Assembly: GCF_021130785.1 (NCBI RefSeq)
Contig: NC_060207.1
Span: forward strand, 1,014,501-1,078,500
DNA: 64,000 nucleotides
Reading direction: 5' to 3'
From: Homalodisca vitripennis
Lineage: Eukaryota; Arthropoda; Insecta; Hemiptera; Cicadellidae
This document shows positions 1-11,760 of the stretch, in pieces. The notes beneath the pieces were generated by a model. It did not search any database and was not told the DNA's origin. It saw only the letters and a list, made by a program, of their open reading frames with translations. The position numbers and the translations under genes are program-made. Numbering within the stretch: position 1 is the first letter of the stretch; the number at the start of each line of letters is the position of its first letter.

Positions 1-2170
1 AATAAACTCGGTAATAAGCTTATATAGTTAGTTACAAAACAAATCACCAGCTTTCTTTGGGATGTAAAAGTGTGTAACAATAATCAGGAGTAAGTACATA
101 TCAGGAGAGGAAAGATAGGGTACTGCTTTCATCCACAATATTGACCAATAAAAATGGTCCACAAGTTTACAATTTTAACAATTTTACAAGTGGGATTCAA
201 CACAAACAAATCACTTATCAACCCACTACTGATCTAATAAAGACGCCTGATTCAGAGAACTGTATTCTTGATTTATCTAAGCGACTAACCTTACGACTGA
301 CACTTTACGACTAACCTTGTTAAGAACTTCGCACTCAGACAAGACCATTGTGCACAACGATACGATGCAACCTTGTATTTTCTCTATAATTTACCTCTAA
401 CACCAAAGTCTCTCAAAACTTACAATATTCACTGCTATATTGTATGACAACCCAATCGTTTACAAAGTGCCACGTTCATAGGTTTATGACCGCCATGATT
501 TACCTCTTATAAGTATTCCAACGATTTGAAAATGTTTTTCGTTTTACTCCCGAAAATCTGTAATTTATTTTAAATTTCATTGAACTTAATTTGATGTAGA
601 AATATACATTAAAAATCGTGTTATTTCATGTCCTCACACAGTTTGCATTTTTTGCAATTATTTAGTGTAGGCCTACTAACATTACATATAGCCCATAATA
701 TGTCCATTAAATCAATATAATTTAATTATATTACAATATTATCGCACTTTTATTACAACGAGGTTTCGATGTAGTTTTTACAATAGTTTCCTTAATCTAT
801 AATATTTTTATATAAATATGACATTTGTATTAGTTGGCTTGACAACAAACATTATATGGAACACTTTCTATATGTAAGTTAAGAAAATTATTATATTTAT
901 GACTTTTACAATAGAAGTCTTGTTAACTCCCCCCCCCCTACAATGAAGGCCGTATAAAACTGTTCTTCTTATGTTATTCCGTCTTAGTAATTTAAACATG
1001 TTAGAAATTCAGAGATAATCTACTAGTTTTCTACCTTTTACTTACAGCTTATTTGTACTCCCTCATCTATGTTTTACAGACCAGTAAGACTTCGATTCAA
1101 AAATCACTGTATTTCCATAACTTATTACTTTGAAATACCCACATTGATTTGTTTACGTTTTCATACGCCTGGTAATTAATTATTAATCTTCATGAATGTT
1201 TTCAGAGATTAGCCATAATTAAAGTTAAAAAGTTACAGCACTACATATCAATGATTGATACTTCTTTGAAGTTTGTTTTTGTCGACGATAAAAAAGTATC
1301 ACTGAACAAATGTCCGGAAAAATCCTTTTTCCTTCATAATGATTTATAACCATCCTCTTCTTCAGTTGTCGAAAATCTTAAAGGCATAAGGTTAAGCATA
1401 GGCTATACCAAAGCTAAACATACATATCTTAGGCCTTGCACGCGTATGAGTAGTTCTAGTTCGAGTAAGTTATATCTCCGATGACAATTTGGATTTTGCC
1501 TTGTTGCCTGGATCAACAAAATATGTCAAAAAGGGTATTTTTATAAACATTGCAATTTACTCCGGCCTTGGTATTTTTGTGGTATGGTTTATTATGCCTT
1601 CTTTTCTAAAAAAAAACAAAAAACAAAACAAACATATGCATGCGTAGGTATGAGAAGCTTACACTTTTAAAAAATTTAACAAAATGGGTTTTATATCATT
1701 CTTTAAATTTATGGTAAAAGTTAAACAGTAACATTGCTTTATATTTGAATAATAGTACAGGCCAAGCACTGCACACTTAATATTTCCTGAAATGTACAGT
1801 AAATAGTACATTATTATTACGTTATATTTCTTATCTGGATAGTTGTGCTGTACAATAGGTGCAAGACAGACTGAAATAAGAATTGATACTATCAAGCTTA
1901 CAGTATGATTTAAAGACTATTGATCTTAACAAATAGATTATAAAGGTTAAATTAACTAACCACATGATTGATCTGTCTTAAAACAATTCCTAATTATACA
2001 GGTATAGTTGATTACATTTAACAGACTCTTTCAATTAATAATTTTTTTGCCCTAATGAAACATTAGAGAACAAATTATTATTTTCAAAACAATAATAAGC
2101 AAAGATCAGGGCCTCAAAGAATGTCCATGTAATATTCCATTACATATAGTTTTGGCGTTTTTACATGATT
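1..2170. other. AT-rich sequence without recognisable gene
   Basis: No reading frame here looks like a conserved protein; the longest is short and low-complexity. A run of ten C lies at about 929-938. Positions 1309-1330, read on the minus strand, match the tip (ggatttttccggacattt) of a dispersed repeat also found at about 58858 and 63893. Nothing else could be assigned. Confidence 0.5.
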
Positions 2171-2174
2171 GGGC

Positions 2175-2175
<1 letters not shown>

Positions 2176-2239
<64 letters not shown>
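2176..2239. repeat. (AC)n microsatellite
   Basis: About 32 uninterrupted AC dinucleotides. A short open frame crossing it encodes a run of alternating Val-Cys, which is a by-product of the repeat and not a gene. Confidence 0.97.
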
Positions 2240-2240
<1 letters not shown>

Positions 2241-2329
2241 GCTATGTTTATATTTTAGTATTCCACTAAAGTATATTAATGCAAGCCCGTAGACTTGAAC
2301 AAAATGTAAAGAGAATTCTACAACAACAA

Positions 2330-2925
2330 GAAGCACGTTATTGACTAATTCATTATTACCCTATAACTTGGACACATTATAGATGCGAATGCCTGACATC
2401 TTACCTATAGCTTGCCGTTATAACATTCACTGAAGAGCGAAATGCAAGTCAGCAGACAAAAATACCATGCGAAGAGTGTATTATACAACACACAAGTGCA
2501 CGTTATTGAATAAAACATGGACACATTATAGATCCGAATGACTGCCTTCTCATCCTATAAATTGCAGTTACAGCATTTACTAAAGTACTGAATGCAAATC
2601 AAGCACACAACAGTACAATTTGTATTGTATTTTACAGCAATGAAAAAATACTGAATGCAAGTCAAATCAGACAACAGTACAATTTGAATTGTATTTTACA
2701 GTACTCAAGAAGTACGGAATGCAAGTCAGCAGATAATAGTACAATTTGAATTGTGTTTTACAGCACCCAAGAAGTACTGAATGCAAGTTAGTAGAGAAAA
2801 ATACAAGATTAAATATATTATACAGCACCCAAATGCAGGTTGTTCAATAATACATGGACACATTCAGCAGATCCGAATGGCTGTCATCTTGTCCTGTATC
2901 TTGCGGTTACAGCATTCTTAATTTC
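2330..2925. repeat. Degenerate tandem repeat
   Basis: Diverged units containing actgaatgcaagtcag, then acagtacaatttgaattg, then ttttacagcacccaag recur at roughly 75-bp spacing in the middle. The outer part (a block reading acatggacacatt..gatccgaatg) occurs near 2368, 2518 and 2853, so a longer unit encloses the shorter one. Copies differ by many substitutions and small gaps, which indicates an old array. Confidence 0.7.
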
Positions 2926-4250
2926 GTTAATATTATGACTTTGTAATACGTAACATATAATGTACGATTACACCACGTTAAAAAATGTTCAATGCTTTCA
3001 GTGGTTAATAAATATTAAGATGTTAATCAAACAGATATTTTACCATGATATATCATTGTAATAATGTTATATCGACAAATATCAACGTTTATTTTAAAGT
3101 CCAATTCTCAATTGCGAACAAAGGAATCTTGTGATTTGTAGGTGTCTACAAAACACGGAGATTCAAATATCAACTAAATTGGATTCTATTGATATCCTTT
3201 TTTATAAATGTATAATTTTATTTATAGCTTTACATGTACTGAAACGTACTTTAGTGGCATATTGTCGTTAACAGTTTATTAATATTTTCTGATTATATAT
3301 TAAAAAATTATAATTATATATTCAAAATCTCCCTTTAATAGAATACATAATATATATATATTTTTTTTCACAAACAATTATGTTTTTCACAAACAGTAAT
3401 ATTGTAAAAAACGATAAACAGTAAACATAATATTTTAAGTTTTATAAAAAATGCTGTCAAGCTACCGCTAAAAATTATTAGTGTAAGTGTGAAGACGTGT
3501 AAGTATAAATATAACATTAATATGTCCTAAATAAGTACACGTCTATTAGGTATAATAATATCTTGTACATTCAATCCCTTGGCAACATTTATTTTGATTG
3601 ACTTGAAATACTCATGAGTAAATAGTCAGTGAACAGGGTTTTCTCCCGCTGAATAAAACTTAGTAGTAAACAGGGTAATGTAGCAAAGCAGACATGTAGA
3701 AAAGTCGTGTTGAAGAGCATGCCTCCGGGAAACTAGGAAAGTTCCACCAGAACAACCTCTCTCTTGATTCTCAACCCATTGCCCAGGTATTTAAGTAGTT
3801 TAAACTACTACTGGCTTATATACTTATAATTTAGTATGAATAAATATAAATATATAAATTATTATTACACATTCTCCTAGGTTGGAAAACTTTATATATA
3901 CCAATGAAAAACATATTCTTCTAAACACATACAGAAAAGTCTCTATTATTCTATTCAGGGTAAACGTCCAAAGGGAATCTGTCTAATCTTCCTGAGCTTT
4001 TTAAGCATATTTTTAACATTAAAATAACAATAAAATATGTAAATTAGTAAATTCTGGTAAAAAAAAGGAAATAAGGAGGTAGATTAGTCCCAATTAATAA
4101 ATTTTTGTAAACTAAATAAAAGCCTAATAGAATAAAGTGAAACCTGCACTTAAAATTTGTATTGATTTCTTTCAAGGATATAATTTCTTCACAAAGTATA
4201 AATTAAGTATTTTGTTATTTTCGCCCTTTATGGAACATATTATGTAGCTA
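2926..4250. other. AT-rich sequence, nothing assigned
   Basis: No conserved open frame, RNA gene or transposon end was seen. There are short TA-rich runs near 3340-3362. Confidence 0.4.
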
Positions 4251-4253
4251 ATC

Positions 4254-4324
4254 CTTATATATATATATATAAGCTATGTATATATATATATATATATTAT
4301 ATATATATATATATATACACACAC
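4254..4324. repeat. (TA)n microsatellite
   Basis: Interrupted TA dinucleotide runs ending in a short (AC)n tail. Confidence 0.9.
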
Positions 4325-4854
4325 ATACATGTCAGAGTAATATATATTATTATGTTGTTGAAACCAGATAAATTTTACGGACGGCCTCAGACCATCGGTG
4401 GTGCCCTATATTTTTTCTCCTTGTAAATGGAACAGTTCGTTTGAAAGGAAACACACATATGACTGTAAACAATAAGTCATGTATTCTTCAACACAGATGA
4501 GTTGCACTAAAACTATGGAGGCATGAGCAAAGTTTAAAACTGTGTTTGTTTTAAATATATCTTTTTCATATTATATGTCGAAAACACAACACACTTTAGT
4601 TTATACAAGTAATATCAGTTAAAATATGAAATGATTATGTACACAAGAAAAGTAACTGCTTGGAATCAAAATTGGTTATATTTGTAAAATACATACCAAA
4701 TCATGTTTAAACGTGAGATATAACAAATGTGCCTAATTTCGCTTGTACTGATTAAATGAAGATTAATGTTGGTTTCTTTATTTGCATGTATGACAATCAA
4801 TTTTGAACTAATAAAATAATAATTTCGGTTAAACATTGAACCAGTGATTTCTGA

Positions 4855-5809
4855 TGTAAGACATATGTAATTATTAGTAAAACAAAATTTATAGAATCGA
4901 TGTACAGATAGTTGCTGGAAAGGAAGTCTTGTATTACATTTCGAGACAAACATCCTCCGGATGTAAGTGGATACGCACATCCGCCCAGACACCGATGGTG
5001 AACAAACAGGAAATGCTTGCTTAAGCAGCGGAAATGCTTATATATATAAAAAAACCGTGCGACGATGTAAGGGGCAGCCATGCTGATATGAAAAATTGGT
5101 ACTCACCAATTATGATGGAGAGATTTGGCAGAGGCGTGGTCATGAGCTGGCGGGAGAATAAGATCAAAACTGAAGAACAAGGAGGAGAGGAGGAAGTCGA
5201 GGACGGGATTTTGAAAAAGGAAGTTAGGGAGCGCCAGTGCTTGTGTTCGTGTGCGGGAAAAATATCTTTAGGCGTAATAAGTGTCAAGTGCAATAAAATT
5301 TAATTAATTTTAGGATCTTAGTAATATATATATCAGGGTTCATTAATCATTTACAATTTCAAGGTACCTGTACCTAATATAATGAAATGAAATGTTCATA
5401 ATTTCGAAAATGTAAATTTATGTAAATGTTTAGATATTTTAAAAGAAAGTTTCTCACGTCAGTCCATGAACTCGTATTTATTGCAAAACTACAAAATTAC
5501 TAGTAAATGTTATAGTGAATTGAATTAAAAATAATTTGTAATGAATAATTTAATATTAAACATGTCTTCAAAGTATTAAGGTATTAAAATTTGTGCTTAA
5601 TATGTCGGTTGACGTTCTCAATTGTTAATTAAATTTTTAATCAATTGAATGAGATGTTGTCACAAATAAAATATGTGTTGGTTCATTTGAGGGTGTTGTA
5701 CTGCCAATCTAACCTATTATTAATTCCTCTCACAGCAACCCTTGTTCATAATATATTATAATATTTCACAACCTTAATCTAAACTAAACCAAACTTACAA
5801 AACCTTACA
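4855..5809 (+). repeat. 5' LTR
   Basis: Starts TGTAAG, ends CTTACA (a 6-bp inverted terminus) and is almost identical to 14285-15277. A TATA-like stretch (TATATATAAA, 5041-5050) suits a U3 promoter, and AATAAA at 5292-5297 suits the R-region polyadenylation signal. Short open frames cross it on both strands and recur in the other LTR only because the LTRs are copies. A cluster of palindromic TGCTTAAGCA lies just upstream of the TATA motif. Confidence 0.95.
5041..5050 (+). promoter_or_regulatory. LTR TATA-like box
   Basis: TATATATAAA in the U3-like part of the 5' LTR, about 245 bases upstream of the AATAAA signal. The 3' LTR has the variant TTATACATAAA (14507-14517). No start site is proven. 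Confidence 0.5.
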
Positions 5810-5821
5810 TGGTGGAGGCGC
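5810..5821 (+). other. Putative primer binding site
   Basis: TGGTGGAGGCGC directly abuts the LTR end. TGG pairs with the CCA end of a tRNA, as expected of a minus-strand primer site. I could not assign the tRNA with confidence. Confidence 0.6.
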
Positions 5822-6066
5822 TAAAACTCGATTGGCATTCAAATTCCTCACATGGGCAAGCACATAGTTTCATAGGCGAGGTATAAATTAGAACTAAATA
5901 ATATTCATAAGAAAGTATTTAACTAAAATAGCCTACTTCAGTGACAAACCACTCATTTACCTAAAAGACTAATTAAATTTCCAATAACTCAATAATATTT
6001 TCAAACCCGTAATTAGAGTAACGCCAAGTAAACTAACTAGGTACGTCAATGGACATGTATAATTAA

Positions 6067-6483
6067 ATGGAAACCATACTACATGAAGATTTAATACCAT
6101 TAGACACATACAGGACTTCCAAAAGTGACATAGTAAAAATATTAAATAAAAATGGAATACAATCTAGAGACACAGACACTGTAGCGGACCTCAGACCTAT
6201 CCTAGCGGCACTTAAGAACTTAACACGTATAAGCGCAAGTCACCCTAATATTAAAACCATATTTAATAATTTAACTACATGAAAGACTCACCTTAGTGAA
6301 GAGGATAGGGAAAACTATAGGGATCTAGCTACAATCGAGGATTTTCTAGTGCAGAGAACAAATTTATACGACATAGTACATAACCCTGAGGCGGACATCA
6401 AGACACAAGCACCCCCAACACAACAGCACCCTCAGCACAACATTACGAGCCACTCACACTACCTGACAGAACGAACACAGTAA
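6067..6483 (+). pseudogene. gag N-terminal fragment
   Basis: First coding stretch after the leader. It opens at an ATG and is interrupted by TGA at 6280-6282; the same frame then continues with protein-like sequence (a short acidic helix-like segment, then a Pro/Gln/His-rich part) to TAA at 6481-6483. The main gag ORF starts three bases later in another frame. I read this as the N-terminal part of one Gag broken by a nonsense change and a frame change, though a separate small leader ORF is possible. No domain is recognisable in this part on its own. Confidence 0.5.
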
Positions 6484-6485
6484 CC

Positions 6486-7265
6486 ATGGGGGAAAACATA
6501 CCGTTAATATCAGCTGTAACTTACACAGGTCTCCAGAGTGAAAATCCACAAGATTTTTTAGACAAATTCCTAGTGGCAGCAACTTCAAACAGATGGACAG
6601 ATAACACTAAAGTTAATTTATTCCCAGCGCATTTATCAGGCACAGCACTAACTTGGTTCAAACACTACAAACAAAAACAACGAGGGGAAGCCATACAATG
6701 GGATCAACTTGCTAAAAGTTTCACAGAGGCTTTCACTCCATTAGCGCAAACCCAGAGTCTACAAATGATTTTAGAACACAAAATACAGGGAGAGAACGAG
6801 CAAACACTAACCTATTTTTTAGATATATTAACAACATGCCGAAGATATGACCCTACAATACAGGACAAGCAAATTATACATTTTATCATACAGGGACTAA
6901 AACCAGAAATCTGTGAACGAGTTACAGGCCTGAAAAACGACACTTTAAGTGATCACGAGACTAATTTAAAATTTACAGAACAGCTAGTTCTAACACAAAT
7001 GAAAAACAAAGAAAGGTACAATAGGGTTGCAGCAAACAGACGCTATAGTACACCCTTATATGAACAAAACATCATCCATAAACTAAAAACAGAAGTTAAC
7101 ACCCTAACCAATAAAGTAGCTACCTTAACTACAAACCAAATTTCAAATCATAACCACAGGTACGAAAGGTCTCCATCCCCGTATGAAAACTCAAAATATA
7201 AGCCAAGATATGATAGAACACCTAGTCCTCACCAGAATAGATACGAGCCCAAAGGCCACCTATGA
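6486..7265 (+). pseudogene. gag capsid region (retrotransposon Gag domain)
   Basis: 259 residues resembling the retrotransposon Gag family. Residues about 14-60 carry a pattern typical of these proteins: a phenylalanine-rich start, then LFPAHLSGTALTWF, then a helix with FTEAFTP. A longer helical part with IIHFIIQGLKPEI follows, and the C-terminus is basic, with repeated RYERSPSP / RYDRTPSP motifs. Gag forms the particle shell that packages element RNA. The ORF ends TGA at 7263-7265, overlapping by four bases the zinc-knuckle ORF in the -1 frame. Because Gag normally carries its zinc knuckles in one chain, I treat the split as an indel; deliberate overlap cannot be excluded. Confidence 0.82.
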
Positions 7266-7552
7266 TTAAACACGTTACCTTCAGTGATAGGAGAAGACAA
7301 AACCATTCCCAAACACAACCTGCTAGACAAAATAGGTATTGCACTATTTGCCGTAAAGACAACCATAACACTGAACAATGCTGGTTCAAGCAACGTTCAT
7401 TAACTTCTCAAACCCAAAGTAACTGCTTGGCACCTAAAACCAACAATACACAAGAGCTGTTCTGCAGGTACTGCAAGCGAACAAACCACAATATCGAATC
7501 ATGTTACAAGTTTAATTATTATAAACAGAATCAACAAAAAAACGGGAAATAG
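7262..7552 (+). pseudogene. gag nucleocapsid region, two CCHC zinc knuckles
   Basis: A 96-residue frame with two C-x2-C-x4-H-x4-C knuckles: CTICRKDNHNTEQC and CRYCKRTNHNIESC. These bind element RNA during packaging. The frame overlaps the end of the capsid ORF (ATGA) and ends TAG at 7550-7552. Seven bases before that stop lies a perfect A AAA AAC heptamer in the right phase for a -1 shift into pol. The segment itself is undamaged; the lesion is at its junction with the capsid ORF. Confidence 0.85.
7537..7543 (+). promoter_or_regulatory. -1 ribosomal frameshift heptamer (A AAA AAC)
   Basis: In the nucleocapsid frame the codons read CAA AAA AAC GGG AAA TAG, so the heptamer lies in the classic X XXY YYZ phase with the stop seven bases downstream. 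After a -1 slip, translation runs without a stop into the protease-region frame as far as 8346. A purine-rich GGGGGAGG follows; I did not find a clear pseudoknot by eye. Known practice in retroviruses and Ty3/Gypsy elements makes this the gag-pol junction. Confidence 0.8.
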
Positions 7553-8653
7553 GGGGAGGTCATACTAACCCTTACCGAACTTCCTCCTTATCAAAAGCGA
7601 AAACAAATAACACCATAGATCTTAACCAAAGGAATGTACAAACTTACACATGTATAAAGTCTATGACATTTACTCCAACTAACCCCAAAGTACTGCCACT
7701 ATCAACCCCTGGAAAGACCAGTTCAGAAGTGATATTTAAAGTCATAGATTATAATAAAAAATTCCCACCCTTAAAGAAGATGGAAGAAATTGAACAACCT
7801 ATTATGCAAAAGCCTATACACACCATAAAACTTCAATCTTTGTTCAATCCAACCCCAACCCTAAGCGAACCAAACCCCACGGGGACAACAAATATATATA
7901 AACCCAACTTTACAAGAAACCTTGCAGTCTCAGAAAATTTCACACGACAGATAAAACCTAGCGTATTAAAAGGAGTAGCGCACGTAAAACAGGACCCAGA
8001 TTGTAGTACAATGGGGGAGGTAAATACACATACTGGATTGGAGGAAACCATTGAGATAGACACTATACAGATTTTAAATCACATAGAGCAACAGAAGAAA
8101 GAGAATATGATAGATTGTGCTAACTTGCAAGAAATAACGCAAGACAGGATACACAAACCGAGGAAGAATAAAAAATTATTATTAGAGGATATTTATGAAC
8201 TCATAATTAATTGCAAAAATAAAACCACGAAGAAGATACCTGTCCTAACAATAGACGTAGCTTTGACCACAAACCCTCAACATCCAGTACCCTGCATTAT
8301 AGATACAGGATGTAACATAAACATTATTAGAGCAGCTAGTTTGTGAAACAAAATTAAATACTAGCAACATACCCTCGTTGATATCGGCTAACGGTATACC
8401 ATTAACAGTTTTGGGTTCAACGAAGATCGCCATAAAAATTGGCAAAGTAATACTTGAAGACACGTTTTATGTGACACCTGATCTAAACAGCCCTATATTG
8501 GTAGGAAACATATTCCTATTTCAGAACTGCGTGGAGTTAAACTACAAAAATAAAGCAATAAAAATTACCAAATATCAGATTGAACATATAATACCTATGA
8601 ATGAACAGTGGCAGTTAGACATCAAGAATTTTAAAAACACACAGGAGTTATAA
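7543..8653 (+). pseudogene. pol 5' region with aspartic protease
   Basis: Entered by the -1 shift. Residues up to about 8265 form a linker rich in Lys, Thr and Pro with no known domain. Then comes the protease active-site motif PCIIDTGCN (catalytic Asp in DTG) at about 8290-8316. That frame hits TGA at 8344-8346. The remainder of the protease, including SANGIPLTVLG and the C-terminal PILVGNIFL, continues one frame over from about 8342 to the stop at 8651-8653. So the protease is split by a single-base change just after the active site. A retropepsin-type protease matures Gag and Pol in the particle; this copy could not do so as written. Confidence 0.78.
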
Positions 8654-8882
8654 GTACAGCAAATAGCAGATGTAACAAGACATAATTATAGCACCACATC
8701 AGCATCAAATTTCCCAAAAAGGATACCCGCACATACTACGATAGGACATATACATTAACCAACTCTTGAAGCACAGCCTACTCTGGAACACCATCCCACT
8801 ACAAGTGACACAGGAAAAACAATATTGACAGATAAGGACGGCATAGTATTTGATATCTCACCACATTTAACCCTCCAAGAAC
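8654..8882 (+). pseudogene. pol linker between protease and RT, broken
   Basis: Contains a stop near 8756-8758, then an acidic stretch reading DKDGIVFDISPHLTLQEHE just before the RT frame begins in another phase. Its sense suggests it was once continuous with RT and was broken by further small indels. Confidence 0.55.
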
Positions 8883-9782
8883 ACGAAAGTCCTTGACGTT
8901 TTACTAAAATACAGACACATATTTACAATAAAGGTAATTGGTTTAACTCCTGCAAACATACCTCCTGTTAAACTCGAATTAAAACCGAATACGAAACCTG
9001 TAAACTCACCACCGTATAGGCAGAGTAAAACAGAAAGGGAAAAATTAAACAAATTATTGGACGATTTAGTACAAGCAAAAATATTAGAGGAATGTCAGGA
9101 TTACACAGAATATGCAAGCCCAGTATTTTTAGTGAAAAATAAAGATGGAAGCGACAGAATGGTAGCTGATCTCAGGAAGGTTAATGCACAGTTGAAAACA
9201 GATGCCCACCCCATTCCTTCAGTAAACCTGGTTTTAAGCTCTTTGAACAAAGCGCACACATTTACAAAATTAGACCTTAAAAATGCATTTTATTCCATGG
9301 AGGTTAGGAAAGAAGATAGGCACATCCTAGCCATAAAAACACCTGATAGACTTCTACAGTTTTGCCGACTGCCGATGGGACTTTCAACTTCAACCACATT
9401 ATTTAGTAAAGCCTTGAATGCGATATTAAACCGTCACCTTTATAATAAAGTCATCTGTTACGTGGATGACCTAATTTGTTATGGTGACTCATTTGAAAAT
9501 GACTTACATAATCTAGAAACTATATTAGAAGAACTAGAAAAAGCTAATTTGAAACTAAATACAAAAAAGTGTAAATTTCTCTACAAAAGTGTAAACATTT
9601 TAGGACACGAGGTATCACGGGAAGGCATTTTACCCCAAAAACAGTCAGTAGAAGCTATCACCGAATTTAAAAGACCAACTTGTGTAAGGCAAGTGAGACA
9701 ATTTTTAGGATGCTCAGGATTCTTCCGCAGATTCATCCAAAATTATGCCAAAATAGCACAACCCCTTACTGAGATAATATAA
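8883..9782 (+). pseudogene. pol reverse transcriptase domain
   Basis: The frame is open from about 8883 (VLDVLLKYRHIF, the usual lead-in to RT in this class), although the first ATG is at 9057. The RT signature blocks are present in order: VFLVKNKDGSDRMVADLR, LDLKNAFYSM with the first catalytic Asp, the LPMGLS block, CYVDDLI with the catalytic Asp pair, KCKFLYKSVNILGHEVS, and FLGCSGFFRRFI. Reverse transcriptase copies element RNA to DNA. It ends at TAA 9780-9782; the RNase H domain continues in the same frame, so one nonsense codon separates them. All RT motifs seen are intact. Confidence 0.93.
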
Positions 9783-10358
9783 GATTCAAATAAAAACATG
9801 GCATTTAAATGGACGGATCTATGTAAACAGGCTTTTATAAAAGTCAAACAAATTTTGACAAACCCACCATTACTATCACATTGGAAGGACAACAGGGAAG
9901 CACACATTTATGTAGATAGCAGTTTGATTGGATGCGGAGCAGCGTTAGTACAGTTAGATGAAGAAAATAATAGAATGTACCCAATTTATTACATGTCAAA
10001 AAAATATTCAAATACCCAAATGCGTTACAGCAATGCTGAACATGAAATGCTAACGCTAACCTATGCTGTGAACTACTTCAGAGAATTCACGCTTGGTAGA
10101 CAAACAACAGTATATACGGACTGTGCTGCATTACAGTTTTATAAAAATTTTAAACACACTTCCACTAGATTAAACAGATTAGCACTGTCATTAACAGTTT
10201 ACGACATTGTAGTAAAACATAAACGTGGCACTTCAAACGTGTTAGCAGACGCCTTAAGCAGAAATCCTTTAGAACAACCTTTGGATGAAGAATTCACGGA
10301 CGTGTGTTTAACCGTCAATACTTTAATACAGACAAATCTACCCCTACTACAAGCTTAA
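9783..10358 (+). pseudogene. pol RNase H domain
   Basis: In phase with RT after the stop at 9780-9782. The lead-in FKWTDLCKQAFIKVK is the usual thumb-to-RNase H link. Acidic residues of the RNase H site are present: Asp in YVDSS, Glu in AEHEML, Asp in YTDCAAL and Asp in LADALSR. The domain removes RNA from RNA-DNA hybrids during reverse transcription. It ends TAA at 10356-10358, again in phase with the integrase that follows. The chain of in-phase domains split by single stops implies point mutation of one Pol ORF. Confidence 0.9.
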
Positions 10359-10970
10359 GACAGTTATTTGAAACAAATAACCCTTGCGATGACCTCACCT
10401 GAGGCGGTAAATAAAAAAATCAGACGGGCTTCAAGACATTACGAAGAAATAGATGGATTGTTATATTTCAAAACTTTCAACGGACGAGAAACTAGAAACT
10501 TATTGGCTATACCCCAAAAACAAACACAAGAAATATTAAAAATATTCCATGACAACCCCTACACGGATGGACACTTATCGCATTATAAAACAGCTTCAAA
10601 AATAAAATTACGATATCACTGGCCGAATATGTACCGTGATATCCTCCAATATACAAAAACTTGTGAAGAATGTCAACTACGTAGGCCAAAAACGAACAAA
10701 AATTACGGCTTACTACAACCTATTGCACCCTCCATAAAGCCCTTTGACAGAATAACAATATACTTTGTAGGTAATATTACACAAAGTAATGGTTACAAAT
10801 ATATCCTAGTTGCAACCGATGCCTGCACTAGAATGGCATTTGCAACCCCTTGTAGAAATGCAGATGCGAACACGGTAGCACAAAAATTATTAAATCTATT
10901 CTGCACATTTGGATTTCCTAGAATTATTAATCATGACAGAGGAACACACTTTATGAATTCTGTAATTACA
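10359..10970 (+). pseudogene. pol integrase, truncated
   Basis: In phase with RNase H. The N-terminal zinc-binding HHCC pattern is visible (FHDNPYTDGH, then YHWPNM, then CEEC). The catalytic core begins, but where the family has Asp before FVG this copy reads ITIYFVG, so Tyr replaces the first catalytic residue. The second Asp is present in NHDRGTHF. The match stops at about FMNSVI, and the segment holding the third residue (Glu) and the whole C-terminal domain is gone. The frame ends at 11016-11018 in unrelated sequence. Integrase inserts element DNA into the host; this copy cannot. Confidence 0.88.
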
Positions 10971-11503
10971 CAGGACACTAACACAGCACACACGACACGC
11001 CACGAGCAGAGCCTGTAACACACGGTAACCGTACTTAGACTGGCTAGTAAGACTTGACCGTGACTCTGGTATGTCTCCCAGGCAGATAAGTTTTCTGCTA
11101 ACTCAACTAACTTCCCACGCTATACTACACCGACTGTGTTGTGTCTATGACTAGGGGGCATTGCCTTGTACCAGCGGTCTGGGTCGCCAAGGGCCCTGGT
11201 GGTTCAGACAGCTTAGTATGCAAGTAATGTTTCCCACGTACCCGTTTACTACAATAACAAAGCGTACTCTAACTTGATACAACGTACATATTAGACTTAC
11301 CTGAGGGATCTGTATATATATATAGCCTAGTAATAAGGAATATAAAATATGATAAAGTGTACTACATATATCATATTTATTTAAGTTAGTAGATAACAAT
11401 GTAAACATAATATACCCTACAAGGACTCAATTTTCCTGAGATGCATCTCAAAGAAAGAGACATACATGTTCTATATTATATAATCCTAGGATAAATAAAT
11501 ACC

Positions 11504-11599
11504 TCAATATATTACATGTAAATGACTTATATGAAATGTTTAAAGTATTTTTAAATACTTTAAACATGTCATATAAGTCATTTACATGTAATATATTGA
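11504..11599. repeat. 96-bp near-perfect palindrome
   Basis: Left arm from tcaatatattacatgtaaat and right arm ending atttacatgtaatatattga pair with one visible mismatch, centred near 11551. The half-unit tgacttatatgacatgttt recurs directly downstream (11604-11625 and about 11642-11656). It would extrude as a long hairpin. No transposon ends or gene lie inside. Confidence 0.85.
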
Positions 11600-11760
11600 A
11601 GTAAATGACTTATATGACATGTTTAAAGTATTTAAATATACTTATATGACATGTTTAAAAATTACATAGCTAATATAACATTGAAGGAAAGTAACATAGC
11701 ATGTATTAGCACGGCAATATTGCTCATTAACAAACTATACAGCCTTGATTAGGCAACATA

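Noticed and set aside
2106..2336. Frame encoding alternating Val and Cys
   Set aside because: Product of the (AC)n microsatellite.
5034..5303. Open frame of ~90 codons in the LTR, repeated at 14485-14769
   Set aside because: Conservation between the two is due to LTR identity. An overlapping frame is open on the other strand and no protein family is recognised.
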